Source: Spirilliplanes yamanashiensis
Lineage (GTDB): Bacteria > Actinomycetota > Actinomycetes > Mycobacteriales > Micromonosporaceae
Assembly (NCBI RefSeq): GCF_016863475.1
Contig: NZ_BOOY01000030.1
Span: 1 to 64,000 of the forward strand
Length of the DNA: 64,000 bases
Direction: 5' to 3'
A program made the translations under genes and the position numbers. Below are positions 8,882-19,082 of this stretch, one piece after another (positions within the stretch are counted from its first letter, which is position 1; each line of letters starts with the position of its first letter). A model generated the notes under the pieces. That model was not told where the DNA came from, made no database searches, and saw only the letters and a list, made by a program, of their open reading frames with translations.

Positions 8882-11112
8882 CGTCCGACCCGCTGCGTTA
8901 CTTCCGGATCGAGGCGCGGGAGCTGGCCGACGGGCTCAGCCAGGCCGCCCTCGACCTGGAGCGCGGGCCCGACCCGGACGTCGTGGGCCGGATGCTGCGG
9001 CTGGCGCACACCCTCAAGGGCGCCGCCCGGGTGGTGCGCCAGCCGGCGCTCGCCGAGCAGGCGCACGCCCTGGAGGACGTGCTGGTCGAGCACCGCGAGA
9101 CGGGCGGGCCGCTGCCGGCCGCCGACGCGGGCCGCATGCTCGACCTGACCGACGCGATCGCCGCCGGCGTCGCCGCGCTGGAGGCGCCCGCCGGTCCGCC
9201 GCCCGCCGCGCCACCCGCCGCACCACCGGCCCGGCCGCCCGCCCCGCCCTCCGCGCCCTCCGCGCCGCCGCCCGCCCCGCCGCCGGGGACGTGGGGCGGG
9301 ACCGCGACCGCCGTCCGCACCGCCCCCGTCGTCGCCACCGTCGCGGCGCCCGTGTCCGCCCATCCCGGCCCGGACCCGGCCCGGGAGACGGCGCCGGATC
9401 CGGTCGGCGACCCGGCGGCGGGCCGGGGCGCCGGGTCCGACGTCGACGAGCTGCTCGACGCCGTCGGCGAGGCGCACGCCCGGTTCGCGCCCCTGCACGC
9501 CCAGGCCGCCACCCTGCACCGGCTGCGCCGCGCCGCCGACTCCCTCGCCGACCAGCTGCGCGGCGACGCCGAGCTGATCCGCAGCGGCCCCGCGCGCACC
9601 GCCGGGGTGCGCGGCAGCGAGGCGGTGCGCGCCGCCGCCGTCAAGCTCGCCGGTGAGCTGGCCGTGCTGGGCCGCCGGATGACCGACTCCGTCGAGCAGG
9701 TCGAGCGCGAGCTCGACGACGTGCGCGGCCGCGCCGAGCGGCTGCGCCTGGTGGCCGCCGCCAGCATCTTCACCGGCCTGCACCGGGCGGTGCGCGACGC
9801 GGCGCGCGCCCAGGGCAAGCGGGTCACGTTCACCGCGGGCGGCGGCGACCTGCGCATCGACCCGCAGATGCTCGCGCAGGCCAGCAGCGCGCTGCTGCAC
9901 GTGGTGCGCAACGCGGTCGCCCACGGCATCGAGGGCGAGGCCGGCCGCGCCGCCGCCGGCAAGCCCGCCGAGGGCAGCATCGCCGTGCAGGTGGCGCGGC
10001 GCGAACGCTTCGCCGTGTTCACGGTCACCGACGACGGCCGCGGCTTCGACCTGGACGGGGTGCGGCGCGCCGCCGTCGCCCGCGGCCAGCTCGCCCCCGA
10101 CGCGGTGCCCACCGGCGAGGAGCTGGTGCAGCTCGTGCTGCGCGGCGGGATCAGCACCGCCGAGGGCCTCACCGAGGTCGCCGGGCGCGGCATCGGCCTG
10201 GACGTGGTGCGCGACATGGCCGAGCAGGTCGGCGGCAGCGTGGCCGTGCGCACCACCCCGGGCGCCGGCAGCGTCGTCGAGCTCGCCGTGCCGCTGACCC
10301 TGGTGTCGCTGCACGGCCTCGTCGTCGAGGCCGGCGGGTCGGTCGCCACCGTGCCGCTGGACCAGGTGCGCTCCTGCCTGCGCCTCGACGCCGCGCAGGC
10401 CGCCGCGGTGCTGGCCGCCGGGCGGCTGGCGCACGAGGGCGAGGCGCTGCCGTACCTGCCGCTGTCGCGGGTGCTGACCGACGCCGGGCCGCCGGACCCG
10501 GGCCGCGCGGTCGTGGTCGTCATGGCCGCCGAGACCGGCCGGGTCGCCGTCGGCGTGGACCGGCTGCTCGGCACCAGCACGATGGTGGTGCGGCCGCTGC
10601 CCGAGCTGGCCCCCGCCGACCCGGTCGTCGGCGGGCTCAGCCTCGACGTCGAGGGCAACCCGCGCCCGGTGCTGGACCCGCGCGGGTTGCTGCAGGCCGC
10701 CCTCGGCCCGGCCCCGGCCGCCCCGTCCGCCGAACCGGCGCAGCACCTGCCGATCCTCGTCGTCGACGACTCGCTGACCACCCGCATGCTGGAGCGCAGC
10801 ATCCTGGAGTCCGCCGGCTACGAGGTGGACCTCGCCGCCAGCGCCGAGGAGGCCCTCGACAAGGCGCGCCGGCGCCGGTACGCGCTGTTCCTCAGCGACA
10901 TCGACATGCCGGGCATGAGCGGCTTCCAGTTCGTCGAGCAGACCCGCGCCGACCCGGAGCTGGCCGACGTGCCGGCGATCCTCGTCAGCTCCCGCTCCTC
11001 GGCGGCGGACCGGCAGCGGGGCCTGGACGCGGGCGCCGGGGCGTACGTGGTGAAGGGCGAGTTCGACCAGGAGGAGCTGTTGCGCCACATCCGGAAGCTG
11101 GTGCCGGCGTGA
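8878..11112 (+). CDS. CheA-type hybrid histidine kinase with C-terminal receiver
   Basis: This 744-residue central kinase starts at GTG 8878, overlapping the MCP stop (GTGA). Domains in order: HPt (1-100) with phospho-acceptor His44 in [12 protein letters not shown]; a Pro/Ala linker (about 103-185) with no visible CheY-binding P2 domain; dimerisation helices (about 190-285); HATPase (about 300-450) with [21 protein letters not shown] and [11 protein letters not shown]; a CheW-like domain (about 465-600); and a receiver (625-744) with [11 protein letters not shown], the phospho-Asp in [12 protein letters not shown] and the conserved Lys in YVVKGEFD. The CheA-REC layout is that of WspE and FrzE. 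All catalytic motifs are intact. Confidence 0.94.
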   Translation: MTSDPLRYFRIEARELADGLSQAALDLERGPDPDVVGRMLRLAHTLKGAARVVRQPALAEQAHALEDVLVEHRETGGPLPAADAGRMLDLTDAIAAGVAALEAPAGPPPAAPPAAPPARPPAPPSAPSAPPPAPPPGTWGGTATAVRTAPVVATVAAPVSAHPGPDPARETAPDPVGDPAAGRGAGSDVDELLDAVGEAHARFAPLHAQAATLHRLRRAADSLADQLRGDAELIRSGPARTAGVRGSEAVRAAAVKLAGELAVLGRRMTDSVEQVERELDDVRGRAERLRLVAAASIFTGLHRAVRDAARAQGKRVTFTAGGGDLRIDPQMLAQASSALLHVVRNAVAHGIEGEAGRAAAGKPAEGSIAVQVARRERFAVFTVTDDGRGFDLDGVRRAAVARGQLAPDAVPTGEELVQLVLRGGISTAEGLTEVAGRGIGLDVVRDMAEQVGGSVAVRTTPGAGSVVELAVPLTLVSLHGLVVEAGGSVATVPLDQVRSCLRLDAAQAAAVLAAGRLAHEGEALPYLPLSRVLTDAGPPDPGRAVVVVMAAETGRVAVGVDRLLGTSTMVVRPLPELAPADPVVGGLSLDVEGNPRPVLDPRGLLQAALGPAPAAPSAEPAQHLPILVVDDSLTTRMLERSILESAGYEVDLAASAEEALDKARRRRYALFLSDIDMPGMSGFQFVEQTRADPELADVPAILVSSRSSAADRQRGLDAGAGAYVVKGEFDQEELLRHIRKLVPA

Positions 11113-12173
11113 TCCGGGTGCTGGTGGTCGAGGACTCGCTGACCATGCGCCACCACCTGCGGGCGTCGCTGGAGCGCGACCCCGACCTGGAGGTGGTCGG
11201 CGAGGCCGTCGACGGGCAGTCCGCCGTCGAGGCGTGCGCCCGGCTGCGGCCCGACGTGGTGACGATGGACATCATGCTGCCCGGCATGAACGGCCTGGCC
11301 GCCACCGAGCACATCATGGCCGAGACGCCGACGCCGATCCTGGTGGTGTCGTCGGCGGACCGGCACGAGCTGTTCACCACCTACGACGCTCTGGCCGCCG
11401 GCGCCGTCGACGTGCTGGAGAAGCCGCACGGCGACGACTCGGACGCCACCTGGGGCCAGCGGCTCTGCTACGCGGTGCGGCTGGTGTCGCGCATCCGCGT
11501 CATCACCCACCCCCGGGCCCGGCTCGACGGCCGCCGCCGCGAGACCCTGCCCGTGCCGGCGGTGCTGCCGGAGCCGTCGTCGCCGCTGTCGGTCATCGCG
11601 GTCGGCGCGTCCACCGGCGGGCCGGGCGCCATCACGCAGCTGCTGCGCGCCCTGCCGTCCTCGGTGGACACGCCGGTGCTGGTGGTGCAGCACATCGCGG
11701 CCAGCGAGCCGTTCGCGGTGGCGTTCTCCGACTGGCTGGGCGGCAACCTGGACCGGCCCGTCGCGTACGCCCGCGACGGCCAGAGCCTTGCCGCGGCGAC
11801 CGGCCGGGTGGTGCTGGCGCCGCCCGACCGGCACCTGACGGTGGAGCACGGGGTGCTGCGCCTCGGCGACGGCCCGCCGCGGCACTCCTGCCGGCCCGCC
11901 GTGGACAACCTGTTCGAGTCGGTGGCGCGGGAGGCCGGGGCCACCGCCGCCGGCTGCCTGCTGACCGGCATGGGCCGCGACGGCGCGGCCGGGCTGCTGG
12001 CGCTGCGTCGCGCGGGCGCGGTCACGTTCGCCCAGGACGAGGCCAGCAGCATCGTGTACGGGATGCCGCGGGAGGCCGCGCTGCTGGGCGCGGCGGCGCA
12101 CGTGCTGTCGCCGGAGCAGATGGCGCGCCGGCTGGCCGACCTGGCGCCGCACCGGCTGGCGAGGCGCCCGTGA
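11109..12173 (+). CDS. CheB-type receptor methylesterase with receiver domain
   Basis: This protein removes methyl groups from receptor glutamates, opposing the CheR-TPR, and is activated by phosphotransfer from CheA. It has 354 residues: a receiver (1-120) with VVEDSLTMRHHL, phospho-Asp in VVTMDIMLPGMNG and Lys in VDVLEKPHG, followed by the esterase domain (about 155-350). The catalytic triad is seen as Ser in AVGASTGGPGA (near 165), His in VQHIAASEPF (near 194) and Asp in GMGRDGAAGLL (near 290). The GTG start overlaps the CheA stop. Its presence with the CheR-TPR means the array has adaptation; it matches WspF. Confidence 0.94.
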   Translation: MIRVLVVEDSLTMRHHLRASLERDPDLEVVGEAVDGQSAVEACARLRPDVVTMDIMLPGMNGLAATEHIMAETPTPILVVSSADRHELFTTYDALAAGAVDVLEKPHGDDSDATWGQRLCYAVRLVSRIRVITHPRARLDGRRRETLPVPAVLPEPSSPLSVIAVGASTGGPGAITQLLRALPSSVDTPVLVVQHIAASEPFAVAFSDWLGGNLDRPVAYARDGQSLAAATGRVVLAPPDRHLTVEHGVLRLGDGPPRHSCRPAVDNLFESVAREAGATAAGCLLTGMGRDGAAGLLALRRAGAVTFAQDEASSIVYGMPREAALLGAAAHVLSPEQMARRLADLAPHRLARRP

Positions 12174-14125
12174 GTCACCGGGTGCTCATCGTGGACGACT
12201 CGCTGACCGTGCGGATGGACCTGCACGAGGCGTTCGAGTCCGACGGCTTCGACACCGTGCTCGCCGCCACGGGCGCCCAGGCGCGGGCCGCGTTCGCCAC
12301 CGAGCAGTTCGACGTGGCGGTGCTCGACGTGCTGCTGCCCGACGACGACGGCGTGGCCCTGCTCGGCACGCTGCGCGAGGACCCGGCCCGCCGCGACACC
12401 GTCGTGGTGCTGCTGTCGTCGGAGGCGGAGGTGCAGGACCGGGTGCGCGGCCTGCACACCGGGGCCGACGAGTACGTCGGCAAGCCGTACGACGTGGGGT
12501 ACCTGGTGGCGCGGACCCGGCAGCTGCTCGGCGAGCGCGCCCCCGAGGGCGGCCCGGCGGCGGTGCTGGTCATCGACGACAGCGCCACGTTCCGCGAGCT
12601 GCTGCGCGAGGAGCTGACCGCCGACGGCTACGCGGTGCTGACCGCCGAGACCGGCGAGGAGGGGCTGCGGCTGGCCGCCGACCGCCGCCCGCAGGCCGTC
12701 ATCGTGGACGGGGTGCTGCCCGGCATCGACGGCGCCACGGTGATCCGCCGGATCCGGCTGGACGCGGCGCTGCGCGACACCCCGTGCCTGCTGCTGACCG
12801 CGTCGGAGGACTACGCGACCGAGCCGCAGATGCTGGAGGCGGGCGCGGACGCGTTCGTGCGCAAGCAGCAGGACCTGGCGGTGGTGAAGGCGAAGCTGAC
12901 GGCGATGCTGCGGCACAGCAGCGCCGGGCCGCCGTTCGACGTCACGACGGGCAGCCTGCACGGCCCGCGCAAGGTGCTGGCCGTCGACGCCGACGCCGAG
13001 CGGCTGCGCGCCGTCGTGGAGCTGGCCCGCGACGACGGCTACGAGGTGGTGCCGGCCGGCTCGGTGGAGGACGCCCTGGCGCTGCTGGGCGCGCAGACCG
13101 TGGACTGCATCGTGCTGGGGGCGTCCGACGACGTCGACGCGGCGGTGCGGCACTGCCGGCGGCTGCGCGCGGCCCCGGAGATCGCCGAGATCCCACTGGT
13201 GATGACGGGCGGCGCGGAGGCGGCGATGGTGGCCTGCCTGGCGGCCGGCGCCGACGACTTCGTGCGCCGCTCCGACGCCGCGGACACCCTGCGCGCCCAC
13301 GTGCGGGCGCAGATCCGCCGCAAGCAGCTGCAGGACGAGGGCCGCCGGATCCGCGACGAGCTGATGCGCCGCGAGCTGGCGGAGGCGCAGGAGCGGGCGG
13401 CGCGCGAGTTGGCGGAGACCCGCGCGGCGCTGGTCGAGGAGCTGGAGTGGCGCAACCGCGAGCTGGAGGCGTTCAGCGGCTCGGTGTCGCACGACCTGCG
13501 CGGCCCGCTGCAGATCATCGCGGGGTTCGTGGAGGAGCTGCTGGAGGAGACCGACCCGCCGCTGGAGGGGGCGGTCCGGCACGGCGTGGAGCGGATCGCG
13601 GTCGCGTCCGAGCGGATGCGCGACCTGGTGGACTCGCTGCTGCGCCTGGCGCGGGCGTCGCGCGGCGCGCTGAACCGGCGCGAGTTCGACCTCACCGACA
13701 CCACCTGGCAGGTGATCAAGGAGGTGGCGGCGCGCAGCCCGGAGCGGCAGGTGGCCTGCACGGTGCAGCCGGGGCTGCGGGCCGACGGCGACGAGTCGCT
13801 GGTGCGGGTGGTGCTGGAGAACCTGGTGAACAACGCGTTCAAGTACAGCGGCCGCGCCACCGCGCCGGCCGTCCACGTCGGAGCGTCCGGCGACGCGTTC
13901 TACGTGCGCGACAACGGCGCCGGGTTCCCGGCCGGGAAGGCCGACCAGCTGTTCCGGCCGTTCGCGCGGCTGCACAGCGCGGCCGAGTTCCCCGGCACCG
14001 GCATCGGCCTGACGACGGCCCACCGGATCGTGGAGCGGCACGGCGGCCGGATGTGGGCCGAGGGCGTGGAGGGCTCAGGCGCGACGTTCTGGTTCACCCT
14101 GCCGGGCGTCGAGCAGCCGGCGTAG
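12170..14125 (+). CDS. Three-receiver hybrid sensor histidine kinase, output of the array
   Basis: This 651-residue cytoplasmic protein starts at GTG 12170, inside the CheB stop. REC1 (1-120) has Asp9/Asp10, phospho-Asp53 and Lys105. REC2 (130-248) has Asp136/Asp137, Asp180 and Lys232. REC3 (266-380) keeps the fold, but the phospho-acceptor position is Gly317 and the conserved Lys is Arg, so it is probably a pseudo-receiver. A coiled coil (380-435) leads to a HisKA domain with His441 in SVSHDLRGPLQII and an HATPase domain (about 540-648; N-box ENLVNNAFKYS, DNGAGF, GTGIGL). It has no transmembrane helix, DNA-binding domain or GGDEF. It sits where Wsp systems have the response regulator WspR, so it is the likely recipient of CheA phosphoryl groups and would relay them by its own kinase. 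The downstream partner is unknown. Confidence 0.9.
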   Translation: MSHRVLIVDDSLTVRMDLHEAFESDGFDTVLAATGAQARAAFATEQFDVAVLDVLLPDDDGVALLGTLREDPARRDTVVVLLSSEAEVQDRVRGLHTGADEYVGKPYDVGYLVARTRQLLGERAPEGGPAAVLVIDDSATFRELLREELTADGYAVLTAETGEEGLRLAADRRPQAVIVDGVLPGIDGATVIRRIRLDAALRDTPCLLLTASEDYATEPQMLEAGADAFVRKQQDLAVVKAKLTAMLRHSSAGPPFDVTTGSLHGPRKVLAVDADAERLRAVVELARDDGYEVVPAGSVEDALALLGAQTVDCIVLGASDDVDAAVRHCRRLRAAPEIAEIPLVMTGGAEAAMVACLAAGADDFVRRSDAADTLRAHVRAQIRRKQLQDEGRRIRDELMRRELAEAQERAARELAETRAALVEELEWRNRELEAFSGSVSHDLRGPLQIIAGFVEELLEETDPPLEGAVRHGVERIAVASERMRDLVDSLLRLARASRGALNRREFDLTDTTWQVIKEVAARSPERQVACTVQPGLRADGDESLVRVVLENLVNNAFKYSGRATAPAVHVGASGDAFYVRDNGAGFPAGKADQLFRPFARLHSAAEFPGTGIGLTTAHRIVERHGGRMWAEGVEGSGATFWFTLPGVEQPA

Positions 14126-15049
14126 CCAGTCGGTGCGGGCCCGCCGCGCCGCCACCGACACCGGCGCGTCCGGCACGCCGAACTCGAAGCCGTGGAAGCC
14201 GCCCGCCCACACGTGCAGCTCGCAGGCCACCCCCGCGGCCCACAGGCGCCGGGCGTAGGCGACGTCCTCGTCGAGGAAGACGTCGGCGGAGCCCACGTCG
14301 AGGTACGCGGGCGGCAGGCCGTCGACGCGGGCGCGGGCCGGCGCGGCGTACGGCGACACGCCGGCGGTGCCGCGGGCGTCGCCGAGCAGCGCCGTCCAGC
14401 CGAACAGGTTGTCCCAGCGGTCCCAGGTGTTGTGCAGCTCCGGCGGCTCCCCCGGCTCGGGCACGGTGCGGTCGTCGAGCATCGGGCACACGAGCAGCTG
14501 ACCGGCCAGGGCGGGCCCGCCCCGGTCGCGGGCCAGCAGCGCGGTCGCCGCGGCGAGGTTGCCGCCGGCGCTGACGCCCGCCACCACCACGGTGGCGTGC
14601 CGCTCGGCCGTCCAGCCCAGCGCGGCGAAGCAGTCGTCGGCGCCGGCCGGGAACGGGTGCTCGGGGGCCAGCCGGTACTCCGGGGAGACGACGGTGACGC
14701 CGAGCTGCTCGACCCAGTCGGAAGCCAGGGTCAGGTCGGCGCGGGCCGCGCCCGCCACCATGCCGCCGCCGTGGATGTGCAGCACGGCCGCGCGCGCGGG
14801 CCCGCCCGGCGGGCTGAGCACGTACAGCGGCACGCCGGAGGCGGTGGTGTGCTCCTCGACCCGGATGCGGCCGCCGCGGGCGAGGTCGGCGACCGTGGGC
14901 ACCTCGGCGGCGCCCAGCGCCCGGGCCGCGGCGAGGGTGCCGGCGGTGAGCGGCCGGGCGCGCCCGGCGGCCCGCAGCCCCGGCAGCGCCGCGAGCAGCA
15001 CCGGGTCGATGGTCTCCGGCGCGGTGTGGCGAGGGTGGCGCTCGGTCAT
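14075..15049 (-). CDS. Alpha/beta-hydrolase esterase, hormone-sensitive-lipase family
   Basis: This 324-residue carboxylesterase belongs to family IV (HSL-like). The oxyanion motif HGGG is in LHIHGGGMVAG, the nucleophile elbow is GVSAGG, the acid is probably in the VGSADVFLDED segment and the catalytic His is in GGFHGFEF. It has no signal peptide, so it is cytoplasmic. It lies 4 bases downstream of the methyltransferase gene on the same strand. Its last 51 bases overlap the 3' end of the hybrid kinase gene on the opposite strand. The substrate is unknown; the family hydrolyses short-chain esters. Confidence 0.9.
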   Translation of the reverse strand: MTERHPRHTAPETIDPVLLAALPGLRAAGRARPLTAGTLAAARALGAAEVPTVADLARGGRIRVEEHTTASGVPLYVLSPPGGPARAAVLHIHGGGMVAGAARADLTLASDWVEQLGVTVVSPEYRLAPEHPFPAGADDCFAALGWTAERHATVVVAGVSAGGNLAAATALLARDRGGPALAGQLLVCPMLDDRTVPEPGEPPELHNTWDRWDNLFGWTALLGDARGTAGVSPYAAPARARVDGLPPAYLDVGSADVFLDEDVAYARRLWAAGVACELHVWAGGFHGFEFGVPDAPVSVAARRARTDWLRRLLDARQGEPERRA

Positions 15050-15053
15050 CGGC

Positions 15054-15569
15054 TCATTGTCGCGGCGGGTGGCCGGTGAGGTGCAGCAGGGGCCCGTCGG
15101 TGCGGGCGGCGCACCGCCAGCCCGCGGCCGCCAGCGCCGCCCCGGCCGCCCGGGCGAGCCGCTGCGCGGCGTCCGGCGCGGGCGGCTCGTAGCACAAATG
15201 CAGCGCCGCGCCCGGGGCCAGCCGGGCCGCCAGGACGGCCAGCTCGGCGGTGGCCGGGCCGGTCCAGAAGGCGTTGACGTTGACGGCCAGGGCCGCGTCG
15301 AACGGCTCCCCGGCGGCGGGCAGGTCGCGCAGGGCGAGCCGGTCGACGACGGCGGCCCCGGCCGCGACGTGCGCGGCGTTGCGGGCGCGGGCGCGGGCCA
15401 CCGCGGTGGCGGACCGGTCGAGGGCGTGCACCCGGGCGCCGGCCGCGCACAGCAGCCCGACCGCGACGCCGGGGCCGCAGCCGATCTCCAGGACGTGGTC
15501 GCCGGGGCGCGCCCCCACCGCCGCCACGGCCCGGACGATGCGCTCGGGCACGGTCTCGGACACGGTCAT
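15054..15569 (-). CDS. Class I SAM-dependent methyltransferase
   Basis: This small 171-residue methyltransferase has motif I VLEIGCGPGVAVGLL (about residues 25-39), the acidic end of strand beta2 in VHALDRSATA, and the post-II region FDAALAVNVNAFW. There is no additional domain, so the substrate cannot be inferred. I chose the ATG at 15569 because it lies 6 nt downstream of a TACCGT -10 element. The start also follows a terminator hairpin directly, so transcription of this gene and the esterase behind it is separate from the ABC transporter genes. Confidence 0.85.
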   Translation of the reverse strand: MTVSETVPERIVRAVAAVGARPGDHVLEIGCGPGVAVGLLCAAGARVHALDRSATAVARARARNAAHVAAGAAVVDRLALRDLPAAGEPFDAALAVNVNAFWTGPATAELAVLAARLAPGAALHLCYEPPAPDAAQRLARAAGAALAAAGWRCAARTDGPLLHLTGHPPRQ

Positions 15570-15581
15570 GGCCGCACGGTA
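15567..15581 (-). promoter_or_regulatory. Leaderless promoter: -10 TACCGT, 6 nt before ATG
   Basis: On the minus strand TACCGT (15581-15576) is followed by GCGGCC and the ATG of the methyltransferase. It fits the TANNNT-N6-start pattern seen at ten genes here. Confidence 0.55.
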
Positions 15582-15582
15582 A

Positions 15583-15613
15583 CGCACCCGCCCGACGGTT
15601 CCGGGCGGGTGCG
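15583..15613 (-). terminator. Terminator hairpin after the MacAB-like operon
   Basis: A perfect 12-bp stem (CGCACCCGCCCG at 15583-15594, complement at 15602-15613) has a 7-nt loop, 21 bases downstream of the permease stop. It insulates the methyltransferase gene that begins just after it. Confidence 0.75.
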
Positions 15614-15634
15614 CGACCGCGATGCCGGCAGCCG

Positions 15635-18156
15635 TCAGCCGTCGGTGGCCAGCGCCGCGACCGGGCTGACCCGGGCCGCGCGCCGGGCCGGCAGCACCCC
15701 GGCCAGGGCGGTGAGCGCCGTCAGCGCGATCAGCACCACGCCCAGCTGCCAGTACGGCACCTCCAGCGGGGCGTCCAGGCCGAGGGCGCGCACCGCCAGG
15801 AACGCGTACGGCACTCCCAGGGCCAGGCCGAGGACCGCGCCCATGAGCCCGTACAGGCCGGACTCGGCGGTGAGCATGGCGCGCAGGCCGGTGCGGGACA
15901 GGCCGACGGCGCGCAGCAGGCCGGACTCGCGGACCCGCTCCACCACCGACAGGGCGGTGGTGGTGCCGACCCCGACGACGGCGATGAGCACGGTGAGGCC
16001 GATCAGCCCGACGGCGATGGCGACCAGGGCGTCGAACAGCCGGTTGATCTCGTCGCGCTGGTCGGCGAGCACGGCCACGGCGCCGTCGGCGCCGGCCGCC
16101 TCCCGCAGGGCGGCCCGGGCCTCGGTGCGGCCCTGTTCGCCGGTCCGGGCCGCGTCGGCGAGCACGCCGGAGGCGCCGGCCGGCGCGCCGAGGGCGGTGA
16201 GGTCGGCCGGGTCGAGGACCAGGGCGGCGCCGAGCGGGCCGGACGACCCCAGGACCGCGCCGACCGTGACGGTCACCGTGCGGCCCTGCACGGTGACCGG
16301 CACCGGGTCGCCGGCGCGCACCCGCAGGTCGGCCGCGAGCCACCCGGCGATGAGGACCCGGCCGGGGCCGAGGTCGGCCAGCGAGCCCGACTCGGGGTGC
16401 ACGCCGCGCAGGGCGGGCAGGTTCGCGGTGACCACGTCGATGGCGTCGTGGTCCATGTCGAGGCCCGGCACCCGCGCGGTGACCCGCCGATACGGGGTGA
16501 CGTTAGCCAGCTTGTCGCTCGCCGCGACGCGCTGCACCACGGCGGCAGGCAGCGGGTCGTCGCCGTCGGCGACCAGTTCCAGGTCGGCCGGCGCCTCCAG
16601 CGCGATCTCGCTCTCGGCGAGGGTGCGCAGCGACGCCGCGCCGACCAGGGTGCCGGCGATGAGCGTGACGCCCAGCGCGACGACGACGCTGACCGCGGCG
16701 GCGCGCCGGGGCGCCCCGCCGATACCGCCGACGGCGAGCCGCCCGATCGGGCCGACCCGGCGCAGCGGCAGCCCGATGACGTGCAGCACCGGCCGGACCA
16801 GCACCGGGCCGAGCGCCATCAGCGCGAAGAACGCCAGCGCCCCGGACGCCACGACGAGCAGCAGCGGCATCGCCGGGTCGTAGTTCTGCTCGTCCCGGCC
16901 GGGCAGCATCGACACCACCAGGACGGCCGCCGCCGCGGCGGCGCCCGCCAGCAGCACCCCGAAGCCGGCCCGCACCCAGCCGATGGTGCGCTGCGACGCG
17001 GTGGTGCTGGCCGCGCGCAGCGCCTCCAGCGGCGACACCTTGGCGGCGTTCGCCGCGGGCGCCAGCACGGCCAGCACGGTCACCAGGATCGCGCCGGCCA
17101 CGACGGCCACCGCGGGCAGCAGGGGCGCGCCGGGCGCGGCCATCCGCATGCCGAACAGCCCGACCAGGTGCGGCGCGGCGGCGCCGAGCAGGGCGGCCAG
17201 CCCGACGCCGACCGCGCCGGTGACCAGGCCGATCAGGGCGCCCTCGGTGACGAGCGCGCCGGACAGCCCGCGCCGGCCGGCGCCGACGGCGCGCAGCAGG
17301 GCGAGCTGGCGCATCCGCTGCGCGAAGACGATGCGGAAGGTGGACGTGGCGACCAGGGCGGCGGCGATGACGGCGATCGCGATGAACATGCCGACCAGCG
17401 CGAACACGGCGCCGACGTCGCTGGTGGCCTGCTCGGCCTCCGCGGTGCGCACCTCGGCGCCGGTGCGCAGCCGCGGCGGGGTCTCGCCGGCGGGGGCCGT
17501 GAGCAGCGGCGCGACGGCCCGCTCGACGGCGGCCGGGTCGGCGCCGGGCGCCAGGTGCACGTCGATCTGGGTGAGGTAGTCCCCGCCGTTCAGCGCGCCG
17601 ACGACCTCCGACGGGGCGTAGGCCTGGGCGCCGCTGTCGGACCGGGCGGTCACGATGCCGGTGACGGTGAGCGTCCGCGCCGTCTCCTTCTCCGTGTCGG
17701 GGTCCCAGCCGCGCACGGTGACGGTGGAGCCGGTGGTGAGCTCGAGCCGCTCCGCGGTGCGCGGCGTGACGGCGACCTGCCCGGGCCGGGCCGGGTACGT
17801 CCCGGACGCCAGGGTGACGGTGGCGAGCGGGCCGGCGCCGGGGTCGGCCTGGACGCTCAGGTAGTCGCCGGCGCCCCGGTTCAGCTCGAAGCCGGTGTCG
17901 AGCCGGCCGGCGGTGGCGGCGACGCCCGGCAGCGCGGCGATCCTGCGCCGCAGCGCCTCGCCGGCCCCGTCGGTGACGACGAGGTCGGCGGCGGCGGGGG
18001 TGCCGGCCAGGCCGGCCAGCACCGTCCGGGTGGTGACCTGGTGGCCGAGCACGGTGGCGTACACGACGAACGCGGCGATGAGCACGGCCAGGCCGGTCAG
18101 CAGCAGCCGCACCGGGCGGCGGGCGATGCCGCTCAGCTGGGTCGACAGCACCCCGC

Positions 18157-18160
<4 letters not shown>
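15635..18160 (-). CDS. ABC transporter permease with two FtsX domains (MacB-like)
   Basis: This 841-residue membrane subunit belongs to a type VII (MacB/LolCE-like) ABC exporter or mechanotransmitter. An N-terminal transmembrane helix (about 15-38) is followed by an extracytoplasmic domain, and a first FtsX bundle occupies about 250-375. Further helices and a second extracytoplasmic domain (about 530-690) are followed by a second FtsX bundle (about 715-830). The internal duplication is typical of actinobacterial FtsX-like permeases that work with one ATPase. The ATG overlaps the ATPase stop by 4 bases. A divergent NarL-type two-component system nearby suggests control of, or sensing through, this transporter, as in antimicrobial-peptide or lipid exporters; this is inferred from context. 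Confidence 0.92.
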
Positions 18161-18930
<770 letters not shown>

Positions 18931-19082
18931 GGGTCCTCCAGCGGTCCGTCAGGTTGACGGTGCCGAGCGTGGCCGTAGCCGCACGGCTGCCGCATCGGTC
19001 CGCGGGCGGGTCCCGGCCGGGCGGCGAGTCTGCCTTTCGGCTGATCCAGGTCGCTCCGGGCCCCGATTACGCTGGGTGCACG

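Noticed and set aside
7423-11088. 1221-codon open frame on the minus strand opposite the MCP/CheA genes
   Set aside because: Low-complexity His/Gly/Asp/Gln-rich translation with no domain; a shadow of the high-GC plus-strand coding genes, whose protein products are clearly conserved.
12170-14125. Reading the last gene of the array as a diguanylate cyclase (WspR)
   Set aside because: No GGDEF/GGEEF motif; the C-terminus has clear HisKA and HATPase motifs instead.
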